From Minisyncoccota bacterium (lineage in GTDB: Bacteria > Patescibacteriota > Minisyncoccia > Phycocordibacterales > JACZSL01), in contig JANQMM010000002.1 in assembly GCA_028280145.1 (NCBI GenBank), positions 1 to 24,658 of the forward strand: a DNA stretch of 24,658 bases. Direction: 5' to 3'. Shown here one piece after another: positions 7,497 to 14,430 of the stretch (its first letter is position 1; each line of letters begins with the position of its first letter). The notes under the pieces were generated by a model. The model was given only the letters and a program-made list of their open reading frames with translations. It made no database searches and had not been told where the DNA came from. The translations under genes were made by a program, and so were the position numbers.

Positions 7497-7940
7497 TTAT
7501 TGCCTATTGCCTGATGATCGTTCCTTTTTTCGCAAACACGTTTTGCACCTGCATCCTTGTGAGGCAATAAAGTCGTCGACATACTCTTTTCCGTAGTCAT
7601 ACGTGATCTCATCCCCTTCTCGTATATTTTTTATAGAGCGGATGTAAATGCGGTCAGTGTCCTCGTCATGTTCTGCCTCGGCATTAGGCCTGCAAGCATG
7701 GTTTATGTAGCGGGCGGTGTTTTTGCGCCCCTTTCCGTCAATGACCAGATCGTCCGTAACGGTAAAAAGATAACGGCCGCCTCGCCTGTCTGCCTCTTTG
7801 GAACTGATGCGCTCTCCGGTGTACTCAATAACAACAGTATCTTTGGCGATGAGTTCGCCCGCAAAAAGACCGAGTCCTGCGCTTGAACGGCGTACTACTA
7901 CATCAGGATATTTTTTTCTGACTTTTTTCTTGCGGGCCAT
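7497..7940 (-). CDS. SET-domain protein (putative lysine methyltransferase)
   Basis: A 147-residue SET protein. After a basic start (MARKKKVRKK) come GLGLFA (about 22-27, the SAM-binding turn), RYINHACRPN (77-86, pseudoknot NHxCxPN motif) and GDEITYDYG (109-117, catalytic tyrosine). A post-SET-like cysteine cluster CRCKTC (130-135) would bind zinc with a cysteine from the core. All core SET motifs are intact, so S-adenosylmethionine-dependent lysine methylation is likely; the substrate is unknown and could be a cell protein or a host protein (speculative). It converges on pyrD with 29 bases between stops. The ATG at 7940 is supported by a TGT-TATACT promoter 9 bases upstream; the longer frame has no support. 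Confidence 0.92.
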   Translation of the reverse strand: MARKKKVRKKYPDVVVRRSSAGLGLFAGELIAKDTVVIEYTGERISSKEADRRGGRYLFTVTDDLVIDGKGRKNTARYINHACRPNAEAEHDEDTDRIYIRSIKNIREGDEITYDYGKEYVDDFIASQGCRCKTCLRKKERSSGNRQ

Positions 7941-7949
7941 AACTCGGCT

Positions 7950-7955
7950 AGTATA
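7950..7955 (-). promoter_or_regulatory. Extended -10 promoter of the SET gene
   Basis: TATACT preceded by TGT on the minus strand ends 9 bases before the ATG at 7940. No Shine-Dalgarno sequence is visible. Confidence 0.6.
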
Positions 7956-8013
7956 ACAGGAATTCAAACTTTTGGTATGATGAGATGAGTTATTAGTGTT
8001 TAATAATATATAC

Positions 8014-8430
8014 ATGGAAATAAACTATCTTGCGATCCTTGTAGCCAGCGTGCTTGCCATGGGTCTTGGTGCATTGTGGTACGGACCACTATTTGGGAAA
8101 AAATGGCTTGAAGTAATCGGAGCTGATTCTGAGGATCTGCAAAAACGGGAAGAGATGCAAAAAAGTGCCGGGCCACTTTATCTTGTTCAGTTTATACTTA
8201 CCCTTTTTCAAGTATTGGTGCTGACATGGCTTATTGGAGAAAATACCGCACTAAACGGCATAGAGCACTCCCTCTGGATTTGGGCGGCGTTTATCATTCC
8301 TACCATTGCGGCAGGCGCAATGTGGAACAATGATGCAAAAAACGTAAAGTGGGCGCGCTTTCTCATTACAGGAGGTTATCAACTCGTCACATTCCTTATT
8401 TTCGGACTTATTCTTACGTTTTGGGTCTAA
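8014..8430 (+). CDS. DUF1761-like membrane protein
   Basis: A 138-residue protein with four membrane helices. The opening NYLAILVASVLAMGLGALWYGPLFGKKWLE, with its GALWYGPLFGKKW motif, is typical of DUF1761. The later segment GAMWNNDAKNVKWARFLITGGYQLV also fits the family. Function is unknown. The ATG at 8014 is preferred; the preceding bases are very A/T-rich (TTTAATAATATATAC) and contain a plausible -10 box 6-7 bases upstream, and a TGG-TATGAT lies further upstream. It is divergent from the SET gene. Confidence 0.8.
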   Translation: MEINYLAILVASVLAMGLGALWYGPLFGKKWLEVIGADSEDLQKREEMQKSAGPLYLVQFILTLFQVLVLTWLIGENTALNGIEHSLWIWAAFIIPTIAAGAMWNNDAKNVKWARFLITGGYQLVTFLIFGLILTFWV

Positions 8431-8446
8431 ATCAGAAACCCAAACA

Positions 8447-8854
8447 TCAGTAGCGCAACTTCTGGATGGTGTACAGACTTGCAAGCGTGACCAATGAGCC
8501 GAGAATAATCGCCCAAACCATGTCAACAAGAGAGACAATATACGGCCACCCTTCAATAGTGGCAAGGTTGGTCAGATCATACGTGGCATACGCAACAAAC
8601 GTGAATAAGGCTCCCTTAAATACAACTTCAAAAGTGATGGGAAACATGCTGTTTGGAGCGATCACAAAGTAGACGAGACCAAAGACATATAACAGATAAA
8701 AAGCGATCGCCGCAGATATGTTTATCTGCTCCGCTAAAATGCCGGCAAGTTCCGTACTGTAAAAACCTTGGGCAAGAAATAGCCACACTCCGTCAATCAC
8801 CAGAAAGCACACGAGTGAGATTATGTACATTATTGCAAATCTTTTTATTTCCAT
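8447..8854 (-). CDS. DUF2177-like membrane protein
   Basis: A 135-residue protein with four predicted helices (about 5-25, 44-64, 74-94 and 108-130). The sequence pattern matches DUF2177: F-L-x-I-D-x-x-W-L near the N-terminus, the central Y-x-x-Y-x-x-G segment, F-x-x-Y-A-T-Y-D-L-T-N-L-A-T and the closing W. It is a membrane protein of unknown role. It shares its start region with the divergent gene at 8882, where a symmetric -10 element could serve both. It converges on the DUF1761-like gene. Confidence 0.82.
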   Translation of the reverse strand: MEIKRFAIMYIISLVCFLVIDGVWLFLAQGFYSTELAGILAEQINISAAIAFYLLYVFGLVYFVIAPNSMFPITFEVVFKGALFTFVAYATYDLTNLATIEGWPYIVSLVDMVWAIILGSLVTLASLYTIQKLRY

Positions 8855-8869
8855 GCTCGATACACTTTC

Positions 8870-8876
8870 ATAGTAT
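8870..8876. promoter_or_regulatory. Shared, symmetric -10 element of a divergent gene pair
   Basis: ATAGTAT reads TAGTAT on the plus strand, 5 bases before the ATG at 8882, and TACTAT on the minus strand, 15 bases before the ATG at 8854. One element could therefore open DNA for both genes. Confidence 0.45.
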
Positions 8877-8881
8877 CAAAG

Positions 8882-9547
8882 ATGAATGAACTAAAAAACG
8901 AATTTATTAATATGTTCTGGAAGCGACAGAAAGTACTTGATGTCGTTTTCCCGCCGCTTGTATTTGTACTTGCCTATTCCTTTTCAGGGACAGCAACAGC
9001 AATAGGAATATCGTTGGCATATTCTTTCGCCGTCATAGCGTGGAGGCTCTGGAAGAAGCAAACAGTATGGTATGCGCTTGGCGGAAGTGGCGGTGTTCTC
9101 ATTTCCCTGCTTTCGGTCATAGTATTTAATGAAGCACGAAACTACTTTCTCCCCTCCCTTGTGAAAAACATTGGGATACCCCTTCTGATAGCGTTAAGTA
9201 TACTGGTGCGTAAACCGATAGTAGCGCTTTCAAGTCACATCGCTCGCGGCTGGCCGCTTTCTTGGTATATGCATCCGCAAGTCTATCCGGCATATTTTGA
9301 AACGACACTTCTTTGGTTCTTGTATTTTAGTGGACGCGCATATTTGCAATATCAAGCCTTTTTAAAAAACGATCTTGAGGCAATGACGCTTATTACAACC
9401 TTTGGTGGACTGCCAGGAATCGCGCTTCTTCTGTTTCTCACTTACGTGTACGGGCGATGGCGCCTAAATACACTCAAAGGACCAAGCGTCGAGGAATTCA
9501 AGGCAAGTGCTCCCCGGCCATGGAGCGGTCAACGAAGTGGGTTTTAA
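8882..9547 (+). CDS. DUF3159-like membrane protein
   Basis: A 221-residue membrane protein with about six helices. The pattern DVVFPPLVFVLAYSFSGTATAIGISLAYSFAVIAWRLWKK followed by GGVLISLLSVIVFNEARNYFLPSL resembles DUF3159, whose members share an R-L-x-x-K loop and a Y-F-L-P-x-x motif. The central loop (SSHIARGWPLSWYMHP) and the C-terminal cytoplasmic tail are polar. No enzymatic function can be assigned. No Shine-Dalgarno sequence precedes the ATG; the -10 lies 5 bases upstream. Confidence 0.7.
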   Translation: MNELKNEFINMFWKRQKVLDVVFPPLVFVLAYSFSGTATAIGISLAYSFAVIAWRLWKKQTVWYALGGSGGVLISLLSVIVFNEARNYFLPSLVKNIGIPLLIALSILVRKPIVALSSHIARGWPLSWYMHPQVYPAYFETTLLWFLYFSGRAYLQYQAFLKNDLEAMTLITTFGGLPGIALLLFLTYVYGRWRLNTLKGPSVEEFKASAPRPWSGQRSGF

Positions 9548-9578
9548 CCAGACTTCTACGTGCATCAACTAAGATACA

Positions 9579-9606
9579 TTGACAAACATAATAATTAATG
9601 TATAGT
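9579..9606 (+). promoter_or_regulatory. Canonical TTGACA/TATAGT promoter
   Basis: TTGACA (9579-9584), a 16-base spacer and TATAGT (9601-9606) precede a Shine-Dalgarno GGAGG at 9624-9628. This is a classical leadered promoter, unlike most of the window. Confidence 0.75.
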
Positions 9607-9635
9607 TTGAAAAGGCACGTAACGGAGGAAATCCG

Positions 9636-9878
9636 ATGGACATTGGACTGTGGCATTTGTTTGCCTTGTTTTGGGGAGTAGGTTTCGGCATCGCGCTCTG
9701 GGCAGAAATAAACTTTGCGCGTGAGAAGGTGCGTGAATGGCCCTTCTGGCGCAGAGCGTTGTTGTACAGCGTGTACTTTCTCAAGAACCTCCTGTTCTGG
9801 ATAGGAACACTGCTCGTTATCCGCTCCGAGAAGAAGAAAGCTCGAGAAGGTGCGCGACGAAACCGACACAGAACATGA
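9636..9878 (+). CDS. 80-aa membrane protein of unknown function
   Basis: A short protein with two hydrophobic segments, about 4-24 (GLWHLFALFWGVGFGIALW) and 42-62 (ALLYSVYFLKNLLFWIGTLLV), an interhelical loop with mixed charges and a strongly basic C-terminus (SEKKKAREGARRNRHR). I do not recognise a family. Its expression signals are unusually strong for this window: a consensus promoter, an excellent Shine-Dalgarno sequence (GGAGGAAA, 7 bases before the ATG) and its own GC-rich hairpin after the stop. The next gene, a GGDEF protein, has the same style of signals but its own promoter. Confidence 0.7.
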   Translation: MDIGLWHLFALFWGVGFGIALWAEINFAREKVREWPFWRRALLYSVYFLKNLLFWIGTLLVIRSEKKKAREGARRNRHRT

Positions 9879-9880
9879 TA

Positions 9881-9903
9881 ACGGGCCCGCTTAGCGGGCC
9901 CGT
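9881..9903 (+). terminator. GC-rich hairpin after the 80-aa gene
   Basis: A 10-bp perfect stem, ACGGGCCCGC with GCGGGCCCGT, and a TTA loop lie 2 bases after the stop. The following T-tract is weak (CTTGCGTTG), so it is a probable but not ideal terminator. Confidence 0.65.
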
Positions 9904-9909
9904 CTTGCG

Positions 9910-9970
9910 TTGACATTCTCCTTTTTTGTAGTATTGTGTGCTGAGACACACGCTCAGACATCAAAGGAGG
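9910..9970 (+). promoter_or_regulatory. Promoter, leader hairpin and Shine-Dalgarno of the GGDEF gene
   Basis: TTGACA (9910-9915), a 16-base spacer and TATTGT (9932-9937) are followed by a small inverted repeat, CTGAG-ACACACG-CTCAG, in the leader and a strong AAAGGAGG (9963-9970) 6 bases before the ATG. The repeat could be an operator or a leader hairpin. Confidence 0.65.
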
Positions 9971-9976
9971 AATGCC

Positions 9977-10642
9977 ATGTCTGATGAATACGAACCGCTT
10001 AGCACCAAGGGTTTGAGCATGGATACGCTCCGATCACTGGTCGACGCCATGCACGAGGAGCAATTTCTCAATAGACACCTCATCCGCACTCAACGTGAAG
10101 AGATCGACAAACTGAATGCAGAGAGGTTGAGCGACCCGCTTACAGGGCTTGGCAATCGTCGCAAGTTCAATTCGGATTTCGCTCGGTTAGCGTCGAGAAA
10201 AAACGGTTTCAATATAGGACTTCTCTTCGTAGACTTCGATAACTTGAAACCCATCAACGATCAGGGTGGACACGCCGCAGGAGACAAGGCGCTTGTATCC
10301 GTTGCTAACGCAATCCTCGGCAGCATTCGTTTCACCGATTCAGCCTTCCGCATCAGCGGAGACGAGTTTGCGGTCATACTTCTTCCTGAAAGAAACGGTG
10401 CTCGCTTCAAGAAGATGACCATCGAAGACGTACGAAGCACCGCCGAGCACCTCCTGTGTGAGGTTCGCAAGACGGGCAATACGGTAAGCATCGGTTGTGC
10501 AGTCGGGTCACCCCAAACCCCTCCCGATACGCTACTTGCAGAGGCAGATGCGTCGATGTACACGGCAAAAGATCGGGGGCGAGACCAAATCGCAGGAGGA
10601 ACGGGGCTTGTGAAGACCCTGTCTGATGATCATGGAGAGTGA
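9977..10642 (+). CDS. GGDEF-domain protein (putative diguanylate cyclase)
   Basis: A 221-residue soluble protein. A short N-terminal helical region (about 15-50) leads into a GGDEF domain opening with DPLTGLGNRR (53-62). Metal- and substrate-binding residues are visible: VDFDNLKPIND (85-95) and GHAAGD (98-103). The signature loop reads SGDEF (127-131) instead of GGDEF, a variant seen in some active cyclases. An inhibitory-site RxxD is present as RFTD (118-121), suggesting feedback by c-di-GMP. There is no sensor domain beyond the short helix and no EAL or PilZ gene in the window. GGDEF proteins are uncommon in reduced CPR genomes. The ATG at 9977 is fixed by the Shine-Dalgarno sequence. Confidence 0.88.
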   Translation: MSDEYEPLSTKGLSMDTLRSLVDAMHEEQFLNRHLIRTQREEIDKLNAERLSDPLTGLGNRRKFNSDFARLASRKNGFNIGLLFVDFDNLKPINDQGGHAAGDKALVSVANAILGSIRFTDSAFRISGDEFAVILLPERNGARFKKMTIEDVRSTAEHLLCEVRKTGNTVSIGCAVGSPQTPPDTLLAEADASMYTAKDRGRDQIAGGTGLVKTLSDDHGE

Positions 10643-10651
10643 AAGGCCTTT

Positions 10652-10683
10652 GGGTCGCGGCGCAAGCCGCGACCCGTTTTTTT
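10652..10683. terminator. Strong intrinsic terminator
   Basis: GGGTCGCGGC pairs with GCCGCGACCC around a GCAA loop and is followed by seven T residues. It ends the GGDEF gene and abuts the stop of the convergent S41 protease gene. Confidence 0.9.
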
Positions 10684-12067
10684 ATTTACTGCCCAGATAC
10701 TCTACTGCCGCATCAAAGACCGGATCAAAGGAAGTAAGTGGTGGTGAAAGGTCTATTTCCATATCCGGTGTAAGTCCGTTCTCCGAAATAGATATACCGT
10801 TTGGCGTATACCAACGTGCGATAGTGACTTTAAGCGAAACATCTCCGGTAATATCAACAAGCTCTTGGACACTTCCCTTCCCGAACGACTTTTCACCAAT
10901 GACTGTTGCAACACCATACTCTTGGAGCGCTCCTGCAAGAATTTCCGATGCCGAGGCACTTCCTCGATTTACAAGCACCACGATATCTGAGACGTCTTTT
11001 TCTCTGAGCAGGTCGTGCCCTTTACTTACGTGGACACGTTCACTGCGATCTGCGCCAACAACTTCTCGAACGACCACTTCCCCTTCGGGAATGAAGTAAC
11101 TTGCCATATCAATTGCAGATTGAAGAAAACCTCCGGGGTTACCGCGTAGATCTATGATCAATGTGTCGGCATCAGACTCGGCAAATTCCTCAAGACCCGT
11201 CTTGAATGAACGCACTGACGATTCTGAAAAATTAAAGAGTCGTAGGAAGAAGAAATCCTGCTCAACAACCTCTACAGATTCTTCGGGGAGCTCAGTAACC
11301 GGAACCGGCACTACTTCCACTTCTCCTGTTTCTTCGTCTATTACCTCCTTTGTAAGCGGTGTGGTCGTATCCTTCGCTCGCGTAACCTCGCGCGATACAA
11401 CACCGGTATTTGTTGATGGGATATCTATCTGTCCTCGCGTTATTGGAATTTGTACAAGATCCGCTTCGCCCTCGCGCCTCACATGGAGAACAACTTCCGT
11501 TCCGCGTTCACCCCGGATCAGATCAACCGCTTTGTCGGTTGAAAATGAAACCGAATCAATACCGTCAATTTTCACAATAATGTCACCCGCTTGAATTCCT
11601 GCCCTCATGGCCGGCGAATCTTCAAACGGAGCTACCACGACAAGCTGTTCATTCTCTATACCCACGACCATACCGACACCTTCGAAGCTACCACGCGCGC
11701 TTTCTTTGAATATTTCCGTTTCTTCCGGTTTAAAAAATGTCGTATAAGGATCATCATATGCATCAACCAGCCCGGCAATAGCGCCCCACACCTTCTCCTG
11801 AGCCTCTATTTGTTCTCTTGTAGAAGTACCGCGCGGAACAAACTTTGTATCAAGCGTGTTCCACACACGCCAAAATGGTGCAAAGTCAACCTGATCGGCA
11901 GTGGAGATATCAAGAGAAAGCGGATCGCCTCCTTTATTTGATATCCCCAACACACGCTCCACTGCAGGTACTCTACTCTCCCCCACATATACACCAAACA
12001 CAAAAGCGGCAACGATAAATACGATCGCCATCGCGCTTATGCCATACTTCAACCAAAAAGAATTCAT
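10682..12067 (-). CDS. S41 family C-terminal processing protease
   Basis: A 461-residue protease with an N-terminal membrane anchor (about 8-28), a CtpA-type helical region, a PDZ domain (about 127-205; GVGMVVG, SPAMRAGIQAGDIIVKIDG) and an S41 catalytic core. The serine lies in NRGSASASEI (about residue 372) and the catalytic lysine is K397 in GEKSFGKGSVQ; LRGNPGG is also conserved. CtpA-type enzymes trim or degrade exported proteins by their C-termini. An unusual acidic, Pro/Val-rich insert of about 50 residues (220-270) separates the PDZ domain from the core. The ATG at 12067 is chosen over a TTG at 12088. The upstream gene ends 36 bases away on the same strand, so the two may be co-transcribed. 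Confidence 0.93.
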   Translation of the reverse strand: MNSFWLKYGISAMAIVFIVAAFVFGVYVGESRVPAVERVLGISNKGGDPLSLDISTADQVDFAPFWRVWNTLDTKFVPRGTSTREQIEAQEKVWGAIAGLVDAYDDPYTTFFKPEETEIFKESARGSFEGVGMVVGIENEQLVVVAPFEDSPAMRAGIQAGDIIVKIDGIDSVSFSTDKAVDLIRGERGTEVVLHVRREGEADLVQIPITRGQIDIPSTNTGVVSREVTRAKDTTTPLTKEVIDEETGEVEVVPVPVTELPEESVEVVEQDFFFLRLFNFSESSVRSFKTGLEEFAESDADTLIIDLRGNPGGFLQSAIDMASYFIPEGEVVVREVVGADRSERVHVSKGHDLLREKDVSDIVVLVNRGSASASEILAGALQEYGVATVIGEKSFGKGSVQELVDITGDVSLKVTIARWYTPNGISISENGLTPDMEIDLSPPLTSFDPVFDAAVEYLGSK

Positions 12068-12103
12068 AAAGAGTGAGTGATACTGCAACTAGTACGAGTC
12101 ATG

Positions 12104-12466
12104 TCACTGATCCGGATTCTTAATGCCGGAAAAGACAAGAAAACCCGTAAGCGCAAAGCCGAGCGTGATCCCAATAATGCCAAGTGGCGGAACATAGATA
12201 AAACCAAGAATGCCGGCTATGAGCAGAAGCAACACTACTACAAGCGTAATGTGGGCAACGTTTAGCTTGAGCGCCCGCAGTATCGAAGCTACAATAGTAA
12301 CGATAATGAATGTCAGCAAAATGGCATTTACCGGTTCAGTAAGAAATGTCGTTAAATAATGTGTAGTGGCTTCGGCAGCAGTCTCGTGCGCCTCTCCGCT
12401 ATGTGCAAATGCTTTCTGTGTCAACACTACGTTGCCAAAGAAGACGATAGGTATGATGCGTTTCAT
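12104..12466 (-). CDS. Small three-helix membrane protein
   Basis: A 120-residue protein with a signal-like N-terminus (MKRIIPIVFFGNVVLTQKAFAHSGEAHE), a short extracytoplasmic His/Glu-rich stretch (HSGEAHETAAEATTHY) and three hydrophobic helices (about 45-62, 67-86 and 88-110). The AHSGEAHE motif after a signal peptide resembles copper-associated or other metal-handling secreted proteins, but this is only suggestive. Start choice: TATAAT ends 7 bases before the ATG at 12466, whereas the alternative ATG at 12475 overlaps the -10 box. Confidence 0.7.
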   Translation of the reverse strand: MKRIIPIVFFGNVVLTQKAFAHSGEAHETAAEATTHYLTTFLTEPVNAILLTFIIVTIVASILRALKLNVAHITLVVVLLLLIAGILGFIYVPPLGIIGITLGFALTGFLVFSGIKNPDQ

Positions 12467-12473
12467 GTGCTCC

Positions 12474-12479
12474 ATTATA
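12474..12479 (-). promoter_or_regulatory. -10 box (TATAAT) upstream of the 120-aa gene
   Basis: A perfect TATAAT preceded by TG ends 7 bases before the ATG at 12466, giving leaderless geometry. Confidence 0.65.
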
Positions 12480-12536
12480 CAGTCATATGTACGTGACGCC
12501 AGCATGTTCCTTGTTTTATGCTTGCTTTAAACGTGT

Positions 12537-12542
12537 TATACT
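12537..12542 (+). promoter_or_regulatory. Extended -10 promoter (TGTTATACT)
   Basis: TATACT preceded by TGT lies 37 bases before the ATG at 12580. The implied leader is about 30 bases long and has no good Shine-Dalgarno sequence directly before the start. Confidence 0.5.
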
Positions 12543-12579
12543 TTCGGGGAAGATTCCTCCTTAACTTTTTCCCAAATAT

Positions 12580-13302
12580 ATGCACACTCCACAAACACAA
12601 CGTGGCAGTTCGCTGTCACTCGGCTTTATGTACTCGGAATCTCTGGCTCTTGGTCTGCTTTTGTATGCACAAGCGAACCAGTCGTTTAAGAACATGCTGG
12701 CAGAGCATGTATTCCCAAACGAAGGACAGCTTCAGACACCACCCGTTCCAAAGACACTTCCCCTTCTGGTGCCACAAGACAAGATCACGGCTCAGAAACG
12801 CGCAACATGGGTTCTCAAGCACGGTTCAAAGGAAGCAGTACAGATTTTACAAGAAGCAGTGAAAGACAAGCCATACGAGAGTCCAAAAGCGGTTGTACTT
12901 GGCATTACGCTTGGAGTGCTTCCTGTTGGTGTGCTCGGTCACGACAAACCGGGCAAAAAAGTAACAGTCATTTCAAAAAAGGATGTTTCTGATACTGAAT
13001 CGATCATTCAGGGCGGTCTACGTTGCAGCCTTAATCTGCTCGAGAGGAGCATTCACAATGCAGGTGGTGAGTTACAGAAGATCGATCCCGATATGAGCGA
13101 TTGGTTCTTTGGTGAAAAGAACCTGGAGTTCTTCAAAGCATCACAAGACACCATTGGAAACATGTACCGCGAGCTTTCCGAGCTTGATGTTCCGCACGCA
13201 CTCATCACAGACGAACATGGACCAACAATGATCGCTGTTAGCCCCGCGATCAACCCCGAGACGCTCACACTCGATTGGGATCTCGAAAAAATTAATAGTT
13301 AG
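12580..13302 (+). CDS. 240-aa protein, possibly related to type 2 peptidyl-tRNA hydrolase
   Basis: A soluble 240-residue protein with no confident family. The N-terminal third (GSSLSLGFMYSESLALGLLLYAQANQSFKNML) is helical. The middle has basic segments (KITAQKRATWVLKHGSKEAVQILQ) and a hydrophobic GITLGVLPVG. The C-terminal part, FFKASQDTIGNMYRELSELDVPHALITDEHGPTMIAVSPAINPE, recalls the end of Pth2/DUF2000-type folds (L-x-x-P-x-x-L-I-x-D-x-G-x-T-x-x-A-x-x-P), but the N-terminal Pth2 motifs are not evident. That resemblance is an inference from memory only. It is a single gene between a divergent neighbour and the Gam-like gene. Confidence 0.65.
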   Translation: MHTPQTQRGSSLSLGFMYSESLALGLLLYAQANQSFKNMLAEHVFPNEGQLQTPPVPKTLPLLVPQDKITAQKRATWVLKHGSKEAVQILQEAVKDKPYESPKAVVLGITLGVLPVGVLGHDKPGKKVTVISKKDVSDTESIIQGGLRCSLNLLERSIHNAGGELQKIDPDMSDWFFGEKNLEFFKASQDTIGNMYRELSELDVPHALITDEHGPTMIAVSPAINPETLTLDWDLEKINS

Positions 13303-13373
13303 GACAAACCACACACTGTTTCTAGTCTAAAAGTGTACTTTTCTGGTGCACTTTCTTTTTTCCCAAATAAGCG

Positions 13374-13407
13374 TATAATCGCCACATCCAAGAACCTTGA
13401 AAAGGAG
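13374..13407 (+). promoter_or_regulatory. -10 box and Shine-Dalgarno of the Gam-like gene
   Basis: TATAAT (13374-13379) is followed by a leader with AAAAGGAG (13400-13407), 7 bases before the ATG at 13415. No good -35 box is visible. Confidence 0.65.
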
Positions 13408-13414
13408 TACTGTG

Positions 13415-13933
13415 ATGGGGACGCAAGACCCGCAAAACATGGACGACGTTGCGCTCATACTTGATCGTATAACGAAACTCGAGATCGAGCTTACGCGCGT
13501 AGAAGCAAACCGCAAAGAAGCTGTCTCAGAGATCAACCGAAAAGCAGAAGCAACAAAGAAAAGACTGCGAGGGAAAATGGCATCCCTAAGAAAGGCAGCA
13601 AAGGCATTCATGGGCGGTAGCCGAAAGAAAGAACTCTTGAAAGAGTGGGGTCAAAAATCCATACGCCTCTTTAGTGGTGTTGTCGGGTGGCGACTCAGCG
13701 ACGTGAAGATCGTCATCGCAAAGGGCTCTGAAGCCAAAGTCGCCAAAGCACTTCTCAAAATGGGGCTGGATCTCTGTGTCGAGAAAAAAACGACATATAC
13801 CTTCAATCGAACAGTCATGAAACGTTTCGTTGATCGGATCAAAGGCATCGAAGGGATTTCGGTCACCGGAGGAAAGCGTGATGTCTGGTATGCAAAGACT
13901 GATCCGGGAGGCGAAGGAAAACCGGACACATAA
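13415..13933 (+). CDS. Mu Gam-like host-nuclease inhibitor family protein
   Basis: A 172-residue protein with the layout of the phage Mu Gam family: a long N-terminal coiled coil (about 13-66, ALILDRITKLEIELTRVEANRKEA...), then a core with KSIRLFSGVVGWRLSDVKIVI, matching the family's K-T-x-x-L-x-x-G-x-x-G-W-R pattern, and a C-terminal GLDLCVEKKTTYTFNRTVMKRFVDRIKGIEGISVTGGKRDVW. Mu Gam is a Ku-like protein that binds duplex DNA ends and blocks exonucleases. Here there is no prophage gene around it, so a cellular DNA-end protection role (repair or DNA uptake) is possible. The ATG at 13415 is fixed by the Shine-Dalgarno sequence; a TTG at 13397 would overlap it. Confidence 0.75.
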   Translation: MGTQDPQNMDDVALILDRITKLEIELTRVEANRKEAVSEINRKAEATKKRLRGKMASLRKAAKAFMGGSRKKELLKEWGQKSIRLFSGVVGWRLSDVKIVIAKGSEAKVAKALLKMGLDLCVEKKTTYTFNRTVMKRFVDRIKGIEGISVTGGKRDVWYAKTDPGGEGKPDT

Positions 13934-13950
13934 GCCTTCTTCTCTGCAAT

Positions 13951-13970
13951 GCGCCGCCCTTTTGGGGCGC
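13951..13970 (+). terminator. GC-rich hairpin after the Gam-like gene
   Basis: GCGCC(G)CC pairs with GGGGCGC around a CTTTT loop with one bulged G, 18 bases after the stop. The T-tract is short (TATTTCTG). A second, stronger hairpin follows. Confidence 0.55.
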
Positions 13971-13986
13971 CCCTATTTCTGTAAGC

Positions 13987-14024
13987 CACACAAAAACAGC
14001 CGATTGATCGGCCGTTTTTGTGTG
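13987..14024. terminator. Bidirectional terminator
   Basis: CACACAAAAAC and GCCGAT pair with ATCGGC and GTTTTTGTGTG, giving a long stem with one mismatch. It lies between the Gam-like gene and the convergent acidic protein gene and has T-rich arms on both strands. Confidence 0.8.
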
Positions 14025-14041
14025 ACTTTTGCTATAAAAGC

Positions 14042-14335
14042 CTATTGCATTTGAGGTGCCTCTTGTGTATCGCCACCGTCAGCTGACTCCTCTTCCATCA
14101 TGGCATCATCTTCCATGTGCTTGTCGCCGTCCATGTGATCGTGGTCGTGGTCATCTTCCATGTGACCATCGCCCTCCATGTGAGTATCACCATCTTCTTC
14201 CATCATTGCATCACCCTCTGATTCCATTTCCCCAGCGGCAGGTTCCTCGTTTTGTGGAGTTACGTCATCTCCTCCAACACTAAGCAACAGCCATCCAAGG
14301 CCGAGCACAACAATGATTCCAATTACAATTTTCAT
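14042..14335 (-). CDS. Membrane-anchored acidic His/Met/Asp-rich protein
   Basis: A 97-residue protein. One hydrophobic helix (MKIVIGIIVVLGLGWLLLSV) acts as signal anchor. The remainder is low-complexity and extremely acidic, with repeated HM and HMED/HMDGD units (GDGHMEDDHDHDHMDGD) and EMES/MMEE units. The clustered His, Met and Asp suggest a metal-buffering surface (copper, nickel, zinc or calcium), but this is inferred from composition. No homologous family is recognised. The ATG at 14335 fits the anchor; a TTG at 14389 would add 18 residues. TATACA just upstream could be a -10 box, although it lies only 3 bases before the ATG. Confidence 0.7.
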   Translation of the reverse strand: MKIVIGIIVVLGLGWLLLSVGGDDVTPQNEEPAAGEMESEGDAMMEEDGDTHMEGDGHMEDDHDHDHMDGDKHMEDDAMMEEESADGGDTQEAPQMQ

Positions 14336-14430
14336 ATATGTATACAAAAATAAGCTGATAATTAACCAAACGCCCAGCACTGTATGCAAAAAAGTCGCTT
14401 GTTGTACACAGTATATAATATGACCTTGTA

